Below, piece by piece: positions 1 to 6,552 of a DNA stretch of 11,294 bases. Origin of the DNA: Candidatus Eiseniibacteriota bacterium (GTDB taxonomy: Bacteria; Joyebacterota; Joyebacteria; Joyebacterales; Joyebacteraceae); NCBI GenBank assembly GCA_030630395.1, contig DAOVNE010000023.1:1-11294 (forward strand), read 5' to 3'. Position 1 is the stretch's first letter. The number at the start of each line of letters is the position of its first letter. The notes under the pieces were generated by a model. It made no database searches and had not been told where the DNA came from. It saw only the letters and a program-made list of their open reading frames with translations. A program made the translations under genes and the position numbers.

Positions 1-2541
1 GAGATCACGGTGCCGGGCGACAGGCCGAGGCTCAGGATGAAGTCGTATGATGCTTCGGACACGCTGAGCGAGGGCGACATCTCTGCAACCGGTGTGCGGG
101 CCGTCGCGAGCGCGCGGGGTGACATCTGGTCGCTCCCGGCCGAGAACGGGACACCGCAGAATCTCACGAGAACAAATGGTGTAGCCGAGCGGGATCCCGC
201 ATGGAGTCCGGATGGCCGATGGATCGCGTACTTCTCCGATGAGACCGATCGCTACGAGCTTTACATCAAGCAATCGGACGGCAAGGGGGAGACGCGCCGC
301 CTGACGAGTGAGAAGCTCGGCTTCCTGAACAGCCCCGTATGGTCCCCCGACTCGGAGATGATCGCATTCTGGGATGAGACGGGGACGCTCCATCTGCACG
401 ACATCGAAGGCAAGAAGACGCGGAGCGTCTACAAGGCCTACTCGTACCGCTCACCGGGAATCAGCTGGTCGAGCGATTCCAACTGGATCAGTTTCGCAGA
501 CGTTGTCTCAGAGCGCGAGAACAGCGCTGTCTTCCTGTATGACGTCGAGAATGATGAGGTCCACCAGGTCACGAGCGGTATCTTCAGTGACACCTGGCCC
601 GTGTTCGATCGGGACGGCACGTATCTCTTCTATGCGACCCAGAGTGATTTCTCATCGCCGACGTACGCCGACGAGGGAGGCAACTGGGCCTACACTCAGA
701 CGGACAGGCTGATGGCTGTTCCGCTCTCCTCGGAGACCGAGTCGCCGTTTGCTCCCGAGATCGATGTCGAGGAGTGGGATGACGATGAGGCGGAGGAGGA
801 TGAGGACGGCGAGTCGGACGGCGATGGCGAGGGTGACTCGGAGGATGACGAGGACGCGGATGACGAGGGAGATGATGAGGGCGATGATGAGGGCGATGAA
901 GAGGGTGACGAAGAGGGTGATGAAGAGGGTGACGACGAGGATGCAGAGGACGAGGAGGAGCCCATCACCATCGATCTTGATGGCTTCGAACGCCGCGCCA
1001 TCCTGCTTCCGATCGACTCCGGGGCCTTCGTGAACCTCGCCGTCAACAGCTCCGGCCAGCTCCTGTACGTACGGGGGTCTCGTGGAAGGGCGCATGGAGA
1101 GCGAGGATCGGCCAGTGTGATGCTGGCTGATCTTGAGGATGAGGACGACATGGAGAAGACCGTCCTGTCATCGGCGGGATGGTTCGCCATGTCGGGAGAC
1201 GGCGAGAAGATCCTGGCCGCCAACCACGGTACGTTCGCCATCGTCGATGCGGCGTCCGACCAGAGCTTCGACGACATCCTGCCGACCGCGGGAATGCTCG
1301 TCGACGTGGACCCGCGCACAGAATGGCGGCAGATGCTGCGCGATGTCTGGCGGATATACAAATACTTCTTCTACGCGCCGAACATGCACGGTGTCGACTG
1401 GGACGGCGCGTGGGATGACTACTCGGCCATGCTTGATGACGCTGCCTCCAGGAGCGATCTGAGCTATATCGTCGGTGAGCTGATCGGTGAGCTGAACGTG
1501 GGACACGCCTACTACTTCGGCGGTGAACGCGAGGAGACACCGAGCGTATCCGTCGGTATGCTCGGCTGTGATTTCGAATTGGATGATGGAGCGTACAGGA
1601 TCACGAACATCCTCGAGGGTGGGAACTGGGACGCCGACGCCCGCGGACCGCTCTCTCGGGCGGGCATGGATGTGAAGGAGGGGGACTACCTCCTTGCTGT
1701 CAATGGAGTGCCGCTCGACGCATCGAAGGACCCCTGGGCCGCGCTGCAGGGAATGGCCGGACTCACTATCACGCTGACCGTAAGTGAGAAGTCGGAGATG
1801 GGCGACGATGATCGGGAGATCGTGGTCGAGCCGCGCTCCGGCGAGGGAAGCTTGAGATACAGAGCGTGGGTCGAGGCGAACCGTGCCTATGTCGAGGAGA
1901 GATCCGAAGGTCGCGTGGGATACATCTACGTGCCGGACACAGGCGTCAACGGTCAGAACGAACTCAGACGCCAGTTCGGCGGGCAGCGCAGATACGATGC
2001 CCTCATCATCGACGAACGCTGGAACGGGGGCGGCCAGGTGCCGACGCGGTTCATCGAGCTTCTGAACAGGCCGATCATGAACTACTGGACGCAGCGCTAC
2101 ATCAGAGAGGACGGCCCTTCGCCCGATTACGCGCATCCGGGTCCCAAGTGCATGCTGATCAACGAGTCCGCGGGGTCCGGAGGGGACTACTTCCCGTTCG
2201 CGTTCCGTGCCGCCGGGTTGGGCAAGCTCGTAGGTACGCGGACGTGGGGAGGTCTCGTGGGCCTGAGTGGAAACCCCGGCCTGATCGATGGTAGCTACGC
2301 GTCCGTTCCCATCTTCGCCTTCTACGACAAGGACGGGACGTGGGGCATCGAGGGGTACGGCGTTGATCCGGACATCGAGGTCATCGACGACCCGGCTCTC
2401 ATGGGCGACGGTGGTGATCCGCAGCTCGACGCAGCGATCGATCTCATGCTTGATGAACTGATCCGGAACCCGTACCGCGCCCCCGAAACCCCGGCGTTCC
2501 CCGACAGAAGCGGAATGGGGATCCCGGAGTCGGACCGGTAG
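1..2541 (+). CDS. Tricorn protease homologue (S41 family), 5'-truncated by the window edge
   Basis: The frame is open from base 1, so the true start lies upstream; the GTG at 10 is only the first internal start-like codon. Residues below count from that GTG. Residues about 30-240 hold WD40/PD40-like propeller blades (DPAWSPDGRWIAYFSD, SPVWSPDSEMIAFWD). An acidic insert covers about 252-317. A helical C1-type domain is at about 434-505, a PDZ domain at about 517-605 (AGMDVKEGDYLLAVNG) and an S41 catalytic core at about 610-800. The putative catalytic residues are H499 (NVGHAYY), S723 (ESAGSGGDYFP) and E781 (WGIEGYGVDPDIEV). The Ser-to-Glu distance is 58, exactly as in Thermoplasma Tricorn (S965/E1023), and His-to-Ser is 224 against 219. 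Tricorn's Ser745 position is Gly498 here. Bacterial homologues are about 1050-1100 residues, so an N-terminal propeller is probably missing. The expected role is processive cleavage of peptides to short products. Whether it is exported cannot be seen. Family assignment is firm. Confidence 0.93.
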   Translation, partial: EITVPGDRPRLRMKSYDASDTLSEGDISATGVRAVASARGDIWSLPAENGTPQNLTRTNGVAERDPAWSPDGRWIAYFSDETDRYELYIKQSDGKGETRRLTSEKLGFLNSPVWSPDSEMIAFWDETGTLHLHDIEGKKTRSVYKAYSYRSPGISWSSDSNWISFADVVSERENSAVFLYDVENDEVHQVTSGIFSDTWPVFDRDGTYLFYATQSDFSSPTYADEGGNWAYTQTDRLMAVPLSSETESPFAPEIDVEEWDDDEAEEDEDGESDGDGEGDSEDDEDADDEGDDEGDDEGDEEGDEEGDEEGDDEDAEDEEEPITIDLDGFERRAILLPIDSGAFVNLAVNSSGQLLYVRGSRGRAHGERGSASVMLADLEDEDDMEKTVLSSAGWFAMSGDGEKILAANHGTFAIVDAASDQSFDDILPTAGMLVDVDPRTEWRQMLRDVWRIYKYFFYAPNMHGVDWDGAWDDYSAMLDDAASRSDLSYIVGELIGELNVGHAYYFGGEREETPSVSVGMLGCDFELDDGAYRITNILEGGNWDADARGPLSRAGMDVKEGDYLLAVNGVPLDASKDPWAALQGMAGLTITLTVSEKSEMGDDDREIVVEPRSGEGSLRYRAWVEANRAYVEERSEGRVGYIYVPDTGVNGQNELRRQFGGQRRYDALIIDERWNGGGQVPTRFIELLNRPIMNYWTQRYIREDGPSPDYAHPGPKCMLINESAGSGGDYFPFAFRAAGLGKLVGTRTWGGLVGLSGNPGLIDGSYASVPIFAFYDKDGTWGIEGYGVDPDIEVIDDPALMGDGGDPQLDAAIDLMLDELIRNPYRAPETPAFPDRSGMGIPESDR
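865..936 (+). repeat. 12-bp in-frame tandem repeat, six units, coding E-G-D-(D/E)
   Basis: Six consecutive 12-base units of the form GAG-GGN-GAY-GAN lie inside the tricorn homologue and code residues about 286-309. Variation is almost entirely at third positions, plus Asp/Glu in the last codon. They form the centre of a longer acidic tract (763-960, about 66 residues, almost only Asp, Glu and Gly). The tract falls late in the propeller region, just before the conserved segment ITIDLDGFERRAI. Charged inserts near this point occur in some bacterial tricorn homologues (from memory). The tandem structure suggests growth by replication slippage. Confidence 0.85.
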
Positions 2542-2553
2542 GAACCAAGGCAT

Positions 2554-2637
2554 AGTCTTCGGACCTGCAGGAGCCGAACGCAGTTTTCGGACCGGCAGGA
2601 GTCGAACGCAGTCTTCGGGCCGGCAGGAGTCGAACGG
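2554..2637. repeat. Three direct tandem copies of a 28-bp non-coding repeat
   Basis: Units are 2554-2581, 2582-2609 and 2610-2637, perfectly adjacent with no spacer. Units 1 and 2 differ at 3 positions, 2 and 3 at 3, and 1 and 3 at 4. Each unit has TTCGG near its left end, CAGGAG in the middle and CGAAC near its right end; TTCG and CGAA are complementary and could make a weak 4-bp stem. The array fills most of the gap between the tricorn and S9 peptidase genes. A decayed fourth copy may overlap the tricorn stop codon. The period is not a multiple of three, so it is not a coding extension. No function is assigned. Confidence 0.9.
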
Positions 2638-2662
2638 AATTGTCAGCACACGATTATGGACG

Positions 2663-2669
2663 AAAGGGA
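2663..2669 (+). promoter_or_regulatory. Ribosome binding site that decides the S9 peptidase start
   Basis: A purine-rich AAAGGGA lies 7 bases before the ATG at 2677. The upstream in-frame ATG at 2656 has no comparable site in front of it, and starting there would put seven charged residues before the signal peptide. The ATG at 2677 is therefore preferred. Confidence 0.65.
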
Positions 2670-2676
2670 CACGCCA

Positions 2677-4665
2677 ATGTGCAGAGTAGTGGTTGTTTCA
2701 GTGGTAGCGGTGCTCGCCCTCGTTCTTCCGGGCATGGCGACCGCAGGCGAAATCGAGTCGATGCTCGCCGAGATAGACCCGTGGGTCGACGCGGACACGA
2801 CGCGCGTTCTTGCCTACATCGGAGAGCAGAACGCACGAACAGAGGAGCGCATCCTCTCGTCGTCATACTGGGAGTCGACAGTCGATGAACTCGGTGACAT
2901 CCTGGGCATCGACTACATAGGCTCACCGTACATAGACAACAACGGGCGCATCTACTTCACCATGCGGATAACGGGTGAACAGGGCGCGCTCTTCTATGTG
3001 GACGAACCGGGCGGATGGCCGATACAGGTGACACCCAACGGCTGGGCCGAGGATGGTCTGAATCCCGGGGGGACGAGACTCGAGCCTGACGGAAGCTATC
3101 TCTACAAGATGGTCATGAAACACGGGGACGAGAACTGGGACATCTACCGGTTCACACCCGACGGCAGCCACGAGATCCTGCTTGAAGACCGCGGCATCTC
3201 GTTCGGGACCCCGCACATCATAGACGACGGCTCATTCTACTTCTCGATCGACAACTCCGAGCAGATCTGGTTCGCGAAGTACGACATCGCATCCGGCGTC
3301 GTTGATACGCTGTACACCGAGCCGGGCGCCTTCTACCTCATCGACCACTTGGGCGGCAAGTTGCTGGCAGTGAGGCTCATATCGTTCTCTGAGACGCAGC
3401 TCTTCGAGGTCGACGTTGAGAGTGGTGAAACTCGGGACATCACGGATGTCGGTCTCTACTGGTCGGGCGACTACACCGAGGACGGGCGCATCGTCACGAT
3501 GTGCGACGCCTTCTCCGATGATGACGAGTTCTTGAAGATCGCGATTCTCGATCCAACAAAGGCCATCGGAACTGAAGGAGCGCTGACGCTCCTGTACGAC
3601 CCGAAGGCGGAGATGGACGAGGCCTACTTCAAGCGCGCCACGGGGACCATAGTGGCGGTTCTCAACCGTGATGGCTACTCGGAGCTTGTCCGTGTGGATC
3701 TGGATGGAAGTGCGGAAACGCTGCCGGCGCCGGGGGTAGGGATCATCGGGACCGTTGGCGTGAACGATCGCGGCGACATCGTGTTCGATTTCAACTCGCC
3801 GTCCGATCCGCCCACCGCCTACCTTCTCGCGGCCGGAGCGAGTGAGCTTCAGCAGATCGGCAGAGTGTCGACCTTCGGATTCGATTTCTCGGGCGTTGAC
3901 GTGAGCGTCATCCGCTATCCGAGCACCGACGGGGTGATGATCCCTGCGCTTCTCTACATTCCGGAGGGCGCAACGAGGGACGGGTCGAACCCGTGCATCG
4001 TCGACTATCACGGAGGTCCTCCCGGTCAGAGTCGACCGTACTTCCAGAGGAACATCGCCTGGGCCTTGTCGAAGGGCATCTGCTTCATCTACCCCAACGT
4101 TCGTGGCTCGACCGGCTACGGACCCGCATGGGAGAAGGCCGACAATCTGGAGGGGCGCTTTCAGGCCCTCGAGGACGCGGAGGCCGCTCTCGACTACATC
4201 TTCGACGAGGGGTGGAGCAGTCCTGAGAAGACCGCCATCTGGGGTGCATCGTACGGTGGATACACCGTCAACTATCTTGCCGTGCACGCACCGGAGAAGT
4301 TCGCCTGCGGCGTCTCAGAGGTCGGAGGTGCCGACATCGACTGGGTGAACCAGCATACGGATCAGACGTTCGCAGCGGGGTGGGAGCGCGAGATGGGCGA
4401 ACTCGGCAGCGACCTTACTCACAGTCTTTCACCGATCTACCAGGCGGATCACGTGGCCAGGCCAATTCTCGTGACCGCGGGCTACAATGATCCGAGAGTC
4501 GACCCGTCCGGACCGAGAAGGTTCGCGATGGTGCTGGAGGGGCTTGGGAAGGACGTCTGGTACTTCGAGGACGTTGAGGCCGGGCACGGCGCGGCGCTCA
4601 AGAGCTCAGGTGTCCGGGATCTGTCCCGGAAGTACGCGTTCACGCTTGACTACATCGGCAAGTAG
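2677..4665 (+). CDS. Exported prolyl oligopeptidase family (S9) serine peptidase
   Basis: The 662-residue protein (from ATG 2677) starts with a signal peptide, MCRVVVVSVVAVLALVLP followed by GMATA, with probable cleavage before GEIES. The segment IDPWVDADTTRVLAYIGEQN resembles the N-terminal region of S9A prolyl oligopeptidases. A beta-propeller (about 45-400) is followed by an alpha/beta hydrolase domain (about 415-662). The putative catalytic triad is S525 in WGASYGGY, D605 in YNDPRV and H637 in EAGHGAA. DYHGGPPGQ (443-451) and NVRGSTGYG are further family hallmarks. It should cleave short peptides, probably near proline, in the periplasm or outside the cell; the propeller would exclude folded proteins. 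It follows the tricorn homologue in the same direction, which suggests it trims tricorn-type products. Subfamily (S9A or S9C) is uncertain. Confidence 0.92.
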   Translation: MCRVVVVSVVAVLALVLPGMATAGEIESMLAEIDPWVDADTTRVLAYIGEQNARTEERILSSSYWESTVDELGDILGIDYIGSPYIDNNGRIYFTMRITGEQGALFYVDEPGGWPIQVTPNGWAEDGLNPGGTRLEPDGSYLYKMVMKHGDENWDIYRFTPDGSHEILLEDRGISFGTPHIIDDGSFYFSIDNSEQIWFAKYDIASGVVDTLYTEPGAFYLIDHLGGKLLAVRLISFSETQLFEVDVESGETRDITDVGLYWSGDYTEDGRIVTMCDAFSDDDEFLKIAILDPTKAIGTEGALTLLYDPKAEMDEAYFKRATGTIVAVLNRDGYSELVRVDLDGSAETLPAPGVGIIGTVGVNDRGDIVFDFNSPSDPPTAYLLAAGASELQQIGRVSTFGFDFSGVDVSVIRYPSTDGVMIPALLYIPEGATRDGSNPCIVDYHGGPPGQSRPYFQRNIAWALSKGICFIYPNVRGSTGYGPAWEKADNLEGRFQALEDAEAALDYIFDEGWSSPEKTAIWGASYGGYTVNYLAVHAPEKFACGVSEVGGADIDWVNQHTDQTFAAGWEREMGELGSDLTHSLSPIYQADHVARPILVTAGYNDPRVDPSGPRRFAMVLEGLGKDVWYFEDVEAGHGAALKSSGVRDLSRKYAFTLDYIGK

Positions 4666-4703
4666 CCGTTTACTCCAAGGACGACGCTGGACGTTGTCGC
4701 GTG

Positions 4704-4730
4704 GGGCTCGTCCGTCGTGGGCGAGCCCTT
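4704..4730 (+). terminator. Rho-independent-like terminator hairpin after the S9 peptidase gene
   Basis: GGGCTCGTCC (4704-4713) pairs with GGGCGAGCCC (4719-4728) over 10 bp with one G-U wobble, around a 5-base loop GTCGT. The stem is very GC-rich and sits 38 bases after the S9 stop codon. The following stretch (TTCTCG) is only weakly T-rich, so termination may be partial. It separates the peptidase genes from the flavin reductase gene. Confidence 0.65.
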
Positions 4731-4792
4731 CTCGCATCTGGTGCTCATTCCAGTTTGAGGCCCGAGTGCCCCGTCCGCCAAGCGGAGAAGCC

Positions 4793-5320
4793 ATGGACAG
4801 ACACGACATACCGATAGACAGACTCCTGATCAGGCCAAGCCACATGTGGCTCGACCAGTGGCTCCTGTTGACCTCCGGGGATTTCAGTGCGGGCGATTTC
4901 AACACCATGACCGTGGGTTGGGGCAGTATCGGCGCAATGTGGAACCGCCCATTCGCGCAGGTAGTTGTGCGCCCGACGCGCCACACGTACGGGTTTACCG
5001 AGCGATATGACACATTTACGCTCTGTGCCTTTCCCGAGTCTGCCAGGGAGGCGCTCAAGCTCCTCGGCACCAGATCGGGGCGGGACGGTGACAAGATCGC
5101 GGATACCGGCCTCACTCCGATCGCGTCGTCTCTGATCGCGGCTCCGGGATTCGACGAGGCAGAGCTGATACTGGAGTGTCGGAAGATCTACTGGGACGAT
5201 CTCGAGCCGGCGCATTTCCTGGACCCTGACATCGATGGGAGCTACCCTCAGAAGGACTACCACCGCATCTACTTCGGCGAGATAGTCGCCGCAAGGGGTC
5301 GATCGGATTGGAGGATATAA
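4793..5320 (+). CDS. Flavin reductase family protein (FMN-binding split barrel)
   Basis: A 175-residue protein. The ATG at 4793 is preceded by GGAGA at a short spacing; the frame is open further upstream but that part overlaps the S9 gene. Family-like features are the segment NTMTVGWGSIGAMWNRP (about 39-55), then VRPTRHTYGF, FTLCAFP, a GTRSGRDGDKIADTGLTP stretch and an ILECRKIYWDDL strand near the end. Proteins of this type bind FMN in a split-barrel dimer and may pass electrons from NAD(P)H to flavin or act as redox enzymes of unknown substrate; the specific reaction cannot be read here. No signal peptide is seen, so it is cytoplasmic. The end of the gene carries the ribosome binding site of the next gene, so the two are probably co-translated. 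Confidence 0.85.
   Translation: MDRHDIPIDRLLIRPSHMWLDQWLLLTSGDFSAGDFNTMTVGWGSIGAMWNRPFAQVVVRPTRHTYGFTERYDTFTLCAFPESAREALKLLGTRSGRDGDKIADTGLTPIASSLIAAPGFDEAELILECRKIYWDDLEPAHFLDPDIDGSYPQKDYHRIYFGEIVAARGRSDWRI
5310..5314 (+). promoter_or_regulatory. Ribosome binding site inside the end of the flavin reductase gene
   Basis: GGAGG lies 8 bases before the ATG at 5323 and overlaps the last codons of the preceding gene. It sets the start of the small membrane protein at 5323 rather than at the in-frame TTG at 5308, which would precede the site. Confidence 0.75.
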
Positions 5321-5322
5321 GC

Positions 5323-5676
5323 ATGTCACGGTTCCTGGCGCGGCTTCTTATCAGTATGATCGGTCTGTGGATAGCGATGATAACCGTGCCGGGCATGGTC
5401 ATCTTCGGCTTCGGCACCATCCTACTGGCTGCCTTCCTGCTTGGTATTGTCAATGCAGTGGTCAAACCCGTTGTGCTGTTCCTCACCCTGCCACTGACGG
5501 TCATCACGCTTGGGCTCTTCCTTCTCGTCATTAACGCTGCAATGCTCGGTCTCGTAGCGCTGATCCTGCCCGGCTTCATGCTGGCGGGGTTCGGCGCCGC
5601 GGTCTTGGGCGCGATCGTCATAACGCTGTTCAGCTGGTGCGCCTCGTCGTTTCTGGGACCCAGGACCGAGCGCTGA
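5323..5676 (+). CDS. Small four-helix membrane protein, phage holin family IV / YvlD type
   Basis: This 117-residue protein is almost entirely hydrophobic, with about four membrane segments near residues 5-24, 26-45, 52-80 and 82-110. The pattern GIVNAVVKPVVLFLTLPLTV followed by ITLGLFLLVINA matches the PF04020 family. Despite the holin name, most members are chromosomal genes outside prophages, and their role is poorly known; an envelope-stress link has been suggested for YvlD. No phage genes are visible nearby. The start is two bases after the stop of the flavin reductase gene, and the next gene begins 24 bases downstream. Confidence 0.85.
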   Translation: MSRFLARLLISMIGLWIAMITVPGMVIFGFGTILLAAFLLGIVNAVVKPVVLFLTLPLTVITLGLFLLVINAAMLGLVALILPGFMLAGFGAAVLGAIVITLFSWCASSFLGPRTER

Positions 5677-5700
5677 TCGACGAAGAACAAGGAGTTTATA

Positions 5701-6501
5701 ATGGCCACACCCAGCAGGCGTATCCCTCACACCATGGCGGCGATGCTCGCTCTGACCGTGCTGCTTCTGCTCGTCGGCCGGGCGGTCTGTGATGACCCGA
5801 TCGTGCCTCCCGGCTACACCGCCCCCGACGTCGCACAGCTTCTCCGAGGCTTCGATGACCTCTACGACTCACCGGGAACTGTGGCGTTGAGCGAGATCAC
5901 GATCGTGAGGCCGGGAAAGACACGGACCATGCGCATGCGCTCCTGGAGCAAGGGGGAGGAGAAAGCGCTCATCGTGATCGAGGCGCCCGTACGAGATGCC
6001 GGCATGGCGACTCTCAAGGTGGGGAACAACCTCTGGAACTACCTACCGAAGATCTCCCGGGTCATCCGCGTTCCTCCATCGATGATGATGGGCTCGTGGA
6101 TGGGGAGTGACATGACGAACGATGATCTGGTACGGGAATCCTCGTACCTGGATGACTATGCGGCTGAACTCGTCGGTCGTTCGAGCGATCCGCCAGGCTG
6201 GAAGGTGAGGCTTGATGCCCTTCCTGATGTGCCGGGCCTCTGGAATCGCGTCGAGGTGGTCTTCTCGGACAACGGGCTTCCCGCCAGATTACAGTTCTTC
6301 GACAGGAAGGACCGGCTCTCCCGGACGATGGTGCTTGAGGACGTGAAGCGGATCGGAGGGCGCCTGGTTCCTACCGTGATGCGTGTGATTCCCGAGAGGG
6401 AAGAGGGGAGAAGCACGGAGTTCCGCTATCTGAGTATCGAGTTTGATGTCGATCTGGACGATGGCATGTTCAGCCTGGCGTACCTGGAGCGCAAGCGCTA
6501 G
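5701..6501 (+). CDS. LolA-like outer membrane lipoprotein-sorting family protein (PF17131 type)
   Basis: A 266-residue protein with AAGGAG (5689-5694) before the ATG. The N-terminus has basic residues, then a hydrophobic stretch MAAMLALTVLLLLVGRAV and a likely cleavage site near AVC-DDP. The cysteine lacks a good lipobox, so it is probably a soluble periplasmic protein. The mature part has the family's typical motifs: WSKGEEKALIVIEAP, then VGNNLWNYLPKISRVIRVPP, MMMGSWMGSDMTNDDLVRES, and VEVVFSDNGLPARLQFFD. The fold is an open half-barrel with a hydrophobic groove that carries acyl chains or lipoproteins in relatives. It lies 51 bases before two FtsX-type permeases and a LolD-type ATPase, which supports a carrier role between inner-membrane extraction and an outer-membrane acceptor. 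Its cargo is unknown. Confidence 0.9.
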   Translation: MATPSRRIPHTMAAMLALTVLLLLVGRAVCDDPIVPPGYTAPDVAQLLRGFDDLYDSPGTVALSEITIVRPGKTRTMRMRSWSKGEEKALIVIEAPVRDAGMATLKVGNNLWNYLPKISRVIRVPPSMMMGSWMGSDMTNDDLVRESSYLDDYAAELVGRSSDPPGWKVRLDALPDVPGLWNRVEVVFSDNGLPARLQFFDRKDRLSRTMVLEDVKRIGGRLVPTVMRVIPEREEGRSTEFRYLSIEFDVDLDDGMFSLAYLERKR

Positions 6502-6552
6502 GGTTCTGCGGTCGCGGCGAACGGGTTCTGACAAGAGCAATGGGGAAGCGCA

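Noticed and set aside
652..1095. Minus-strand frame with a run of Leu/Ile/Val that looks like a membrane protein
   Set aside because: It is the reverse complement of the acidic GAY/GAR tract, which automatically reads as hydrophobic codons.
2582..2637. Possible tRNA gene on the minus strand
   Set aside because: Only the T-loop motif is present; no paired T-stem, anticodon arm or acceptor stem could be formed.
1168..2649. A 493-codon open frame on the minus strand
   Set aside because: It lies opposite the conserved catalytic half of the tricorn homologue, has no recognisable domain, and long antisense frames are expected in GC-rich coding DNA.
3232..4287. A 351-codon open frame on the minus strand
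   Set aside because: It is opposite the S9 peptidase, whose putative catalytic motifs are intact on the + strand, and it has no family features.
4487..4792. Upstream extension of the flavin reductase frame
   Set aside because: It overlaps the end of the S9 gene and crosses the terminator-like hairpin; the conserved protein begins at 4793 with its own ribosome binding site.
5323..5676. Prophage remnant suggested by the holin family name
   Set aside because: No lysis, structural or integrase genes are nearby, and PF04020 members are usually ordinary chromosomal genes.
5697..5702. TATAAT resembling a -10 promoter box
   Set aside because: It overlaps the ATG of the LolA-like gene, so transcription from it would begin inside the gene; no matching -35 was seen.
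6501..6530. 8-bp direct repeat GGGTTCTG (6501-6508 and 6523-6530) before permease 1
   Set aside because: It is short, only two copies, and not placed like a known operator; chance is a sufficient explanation.
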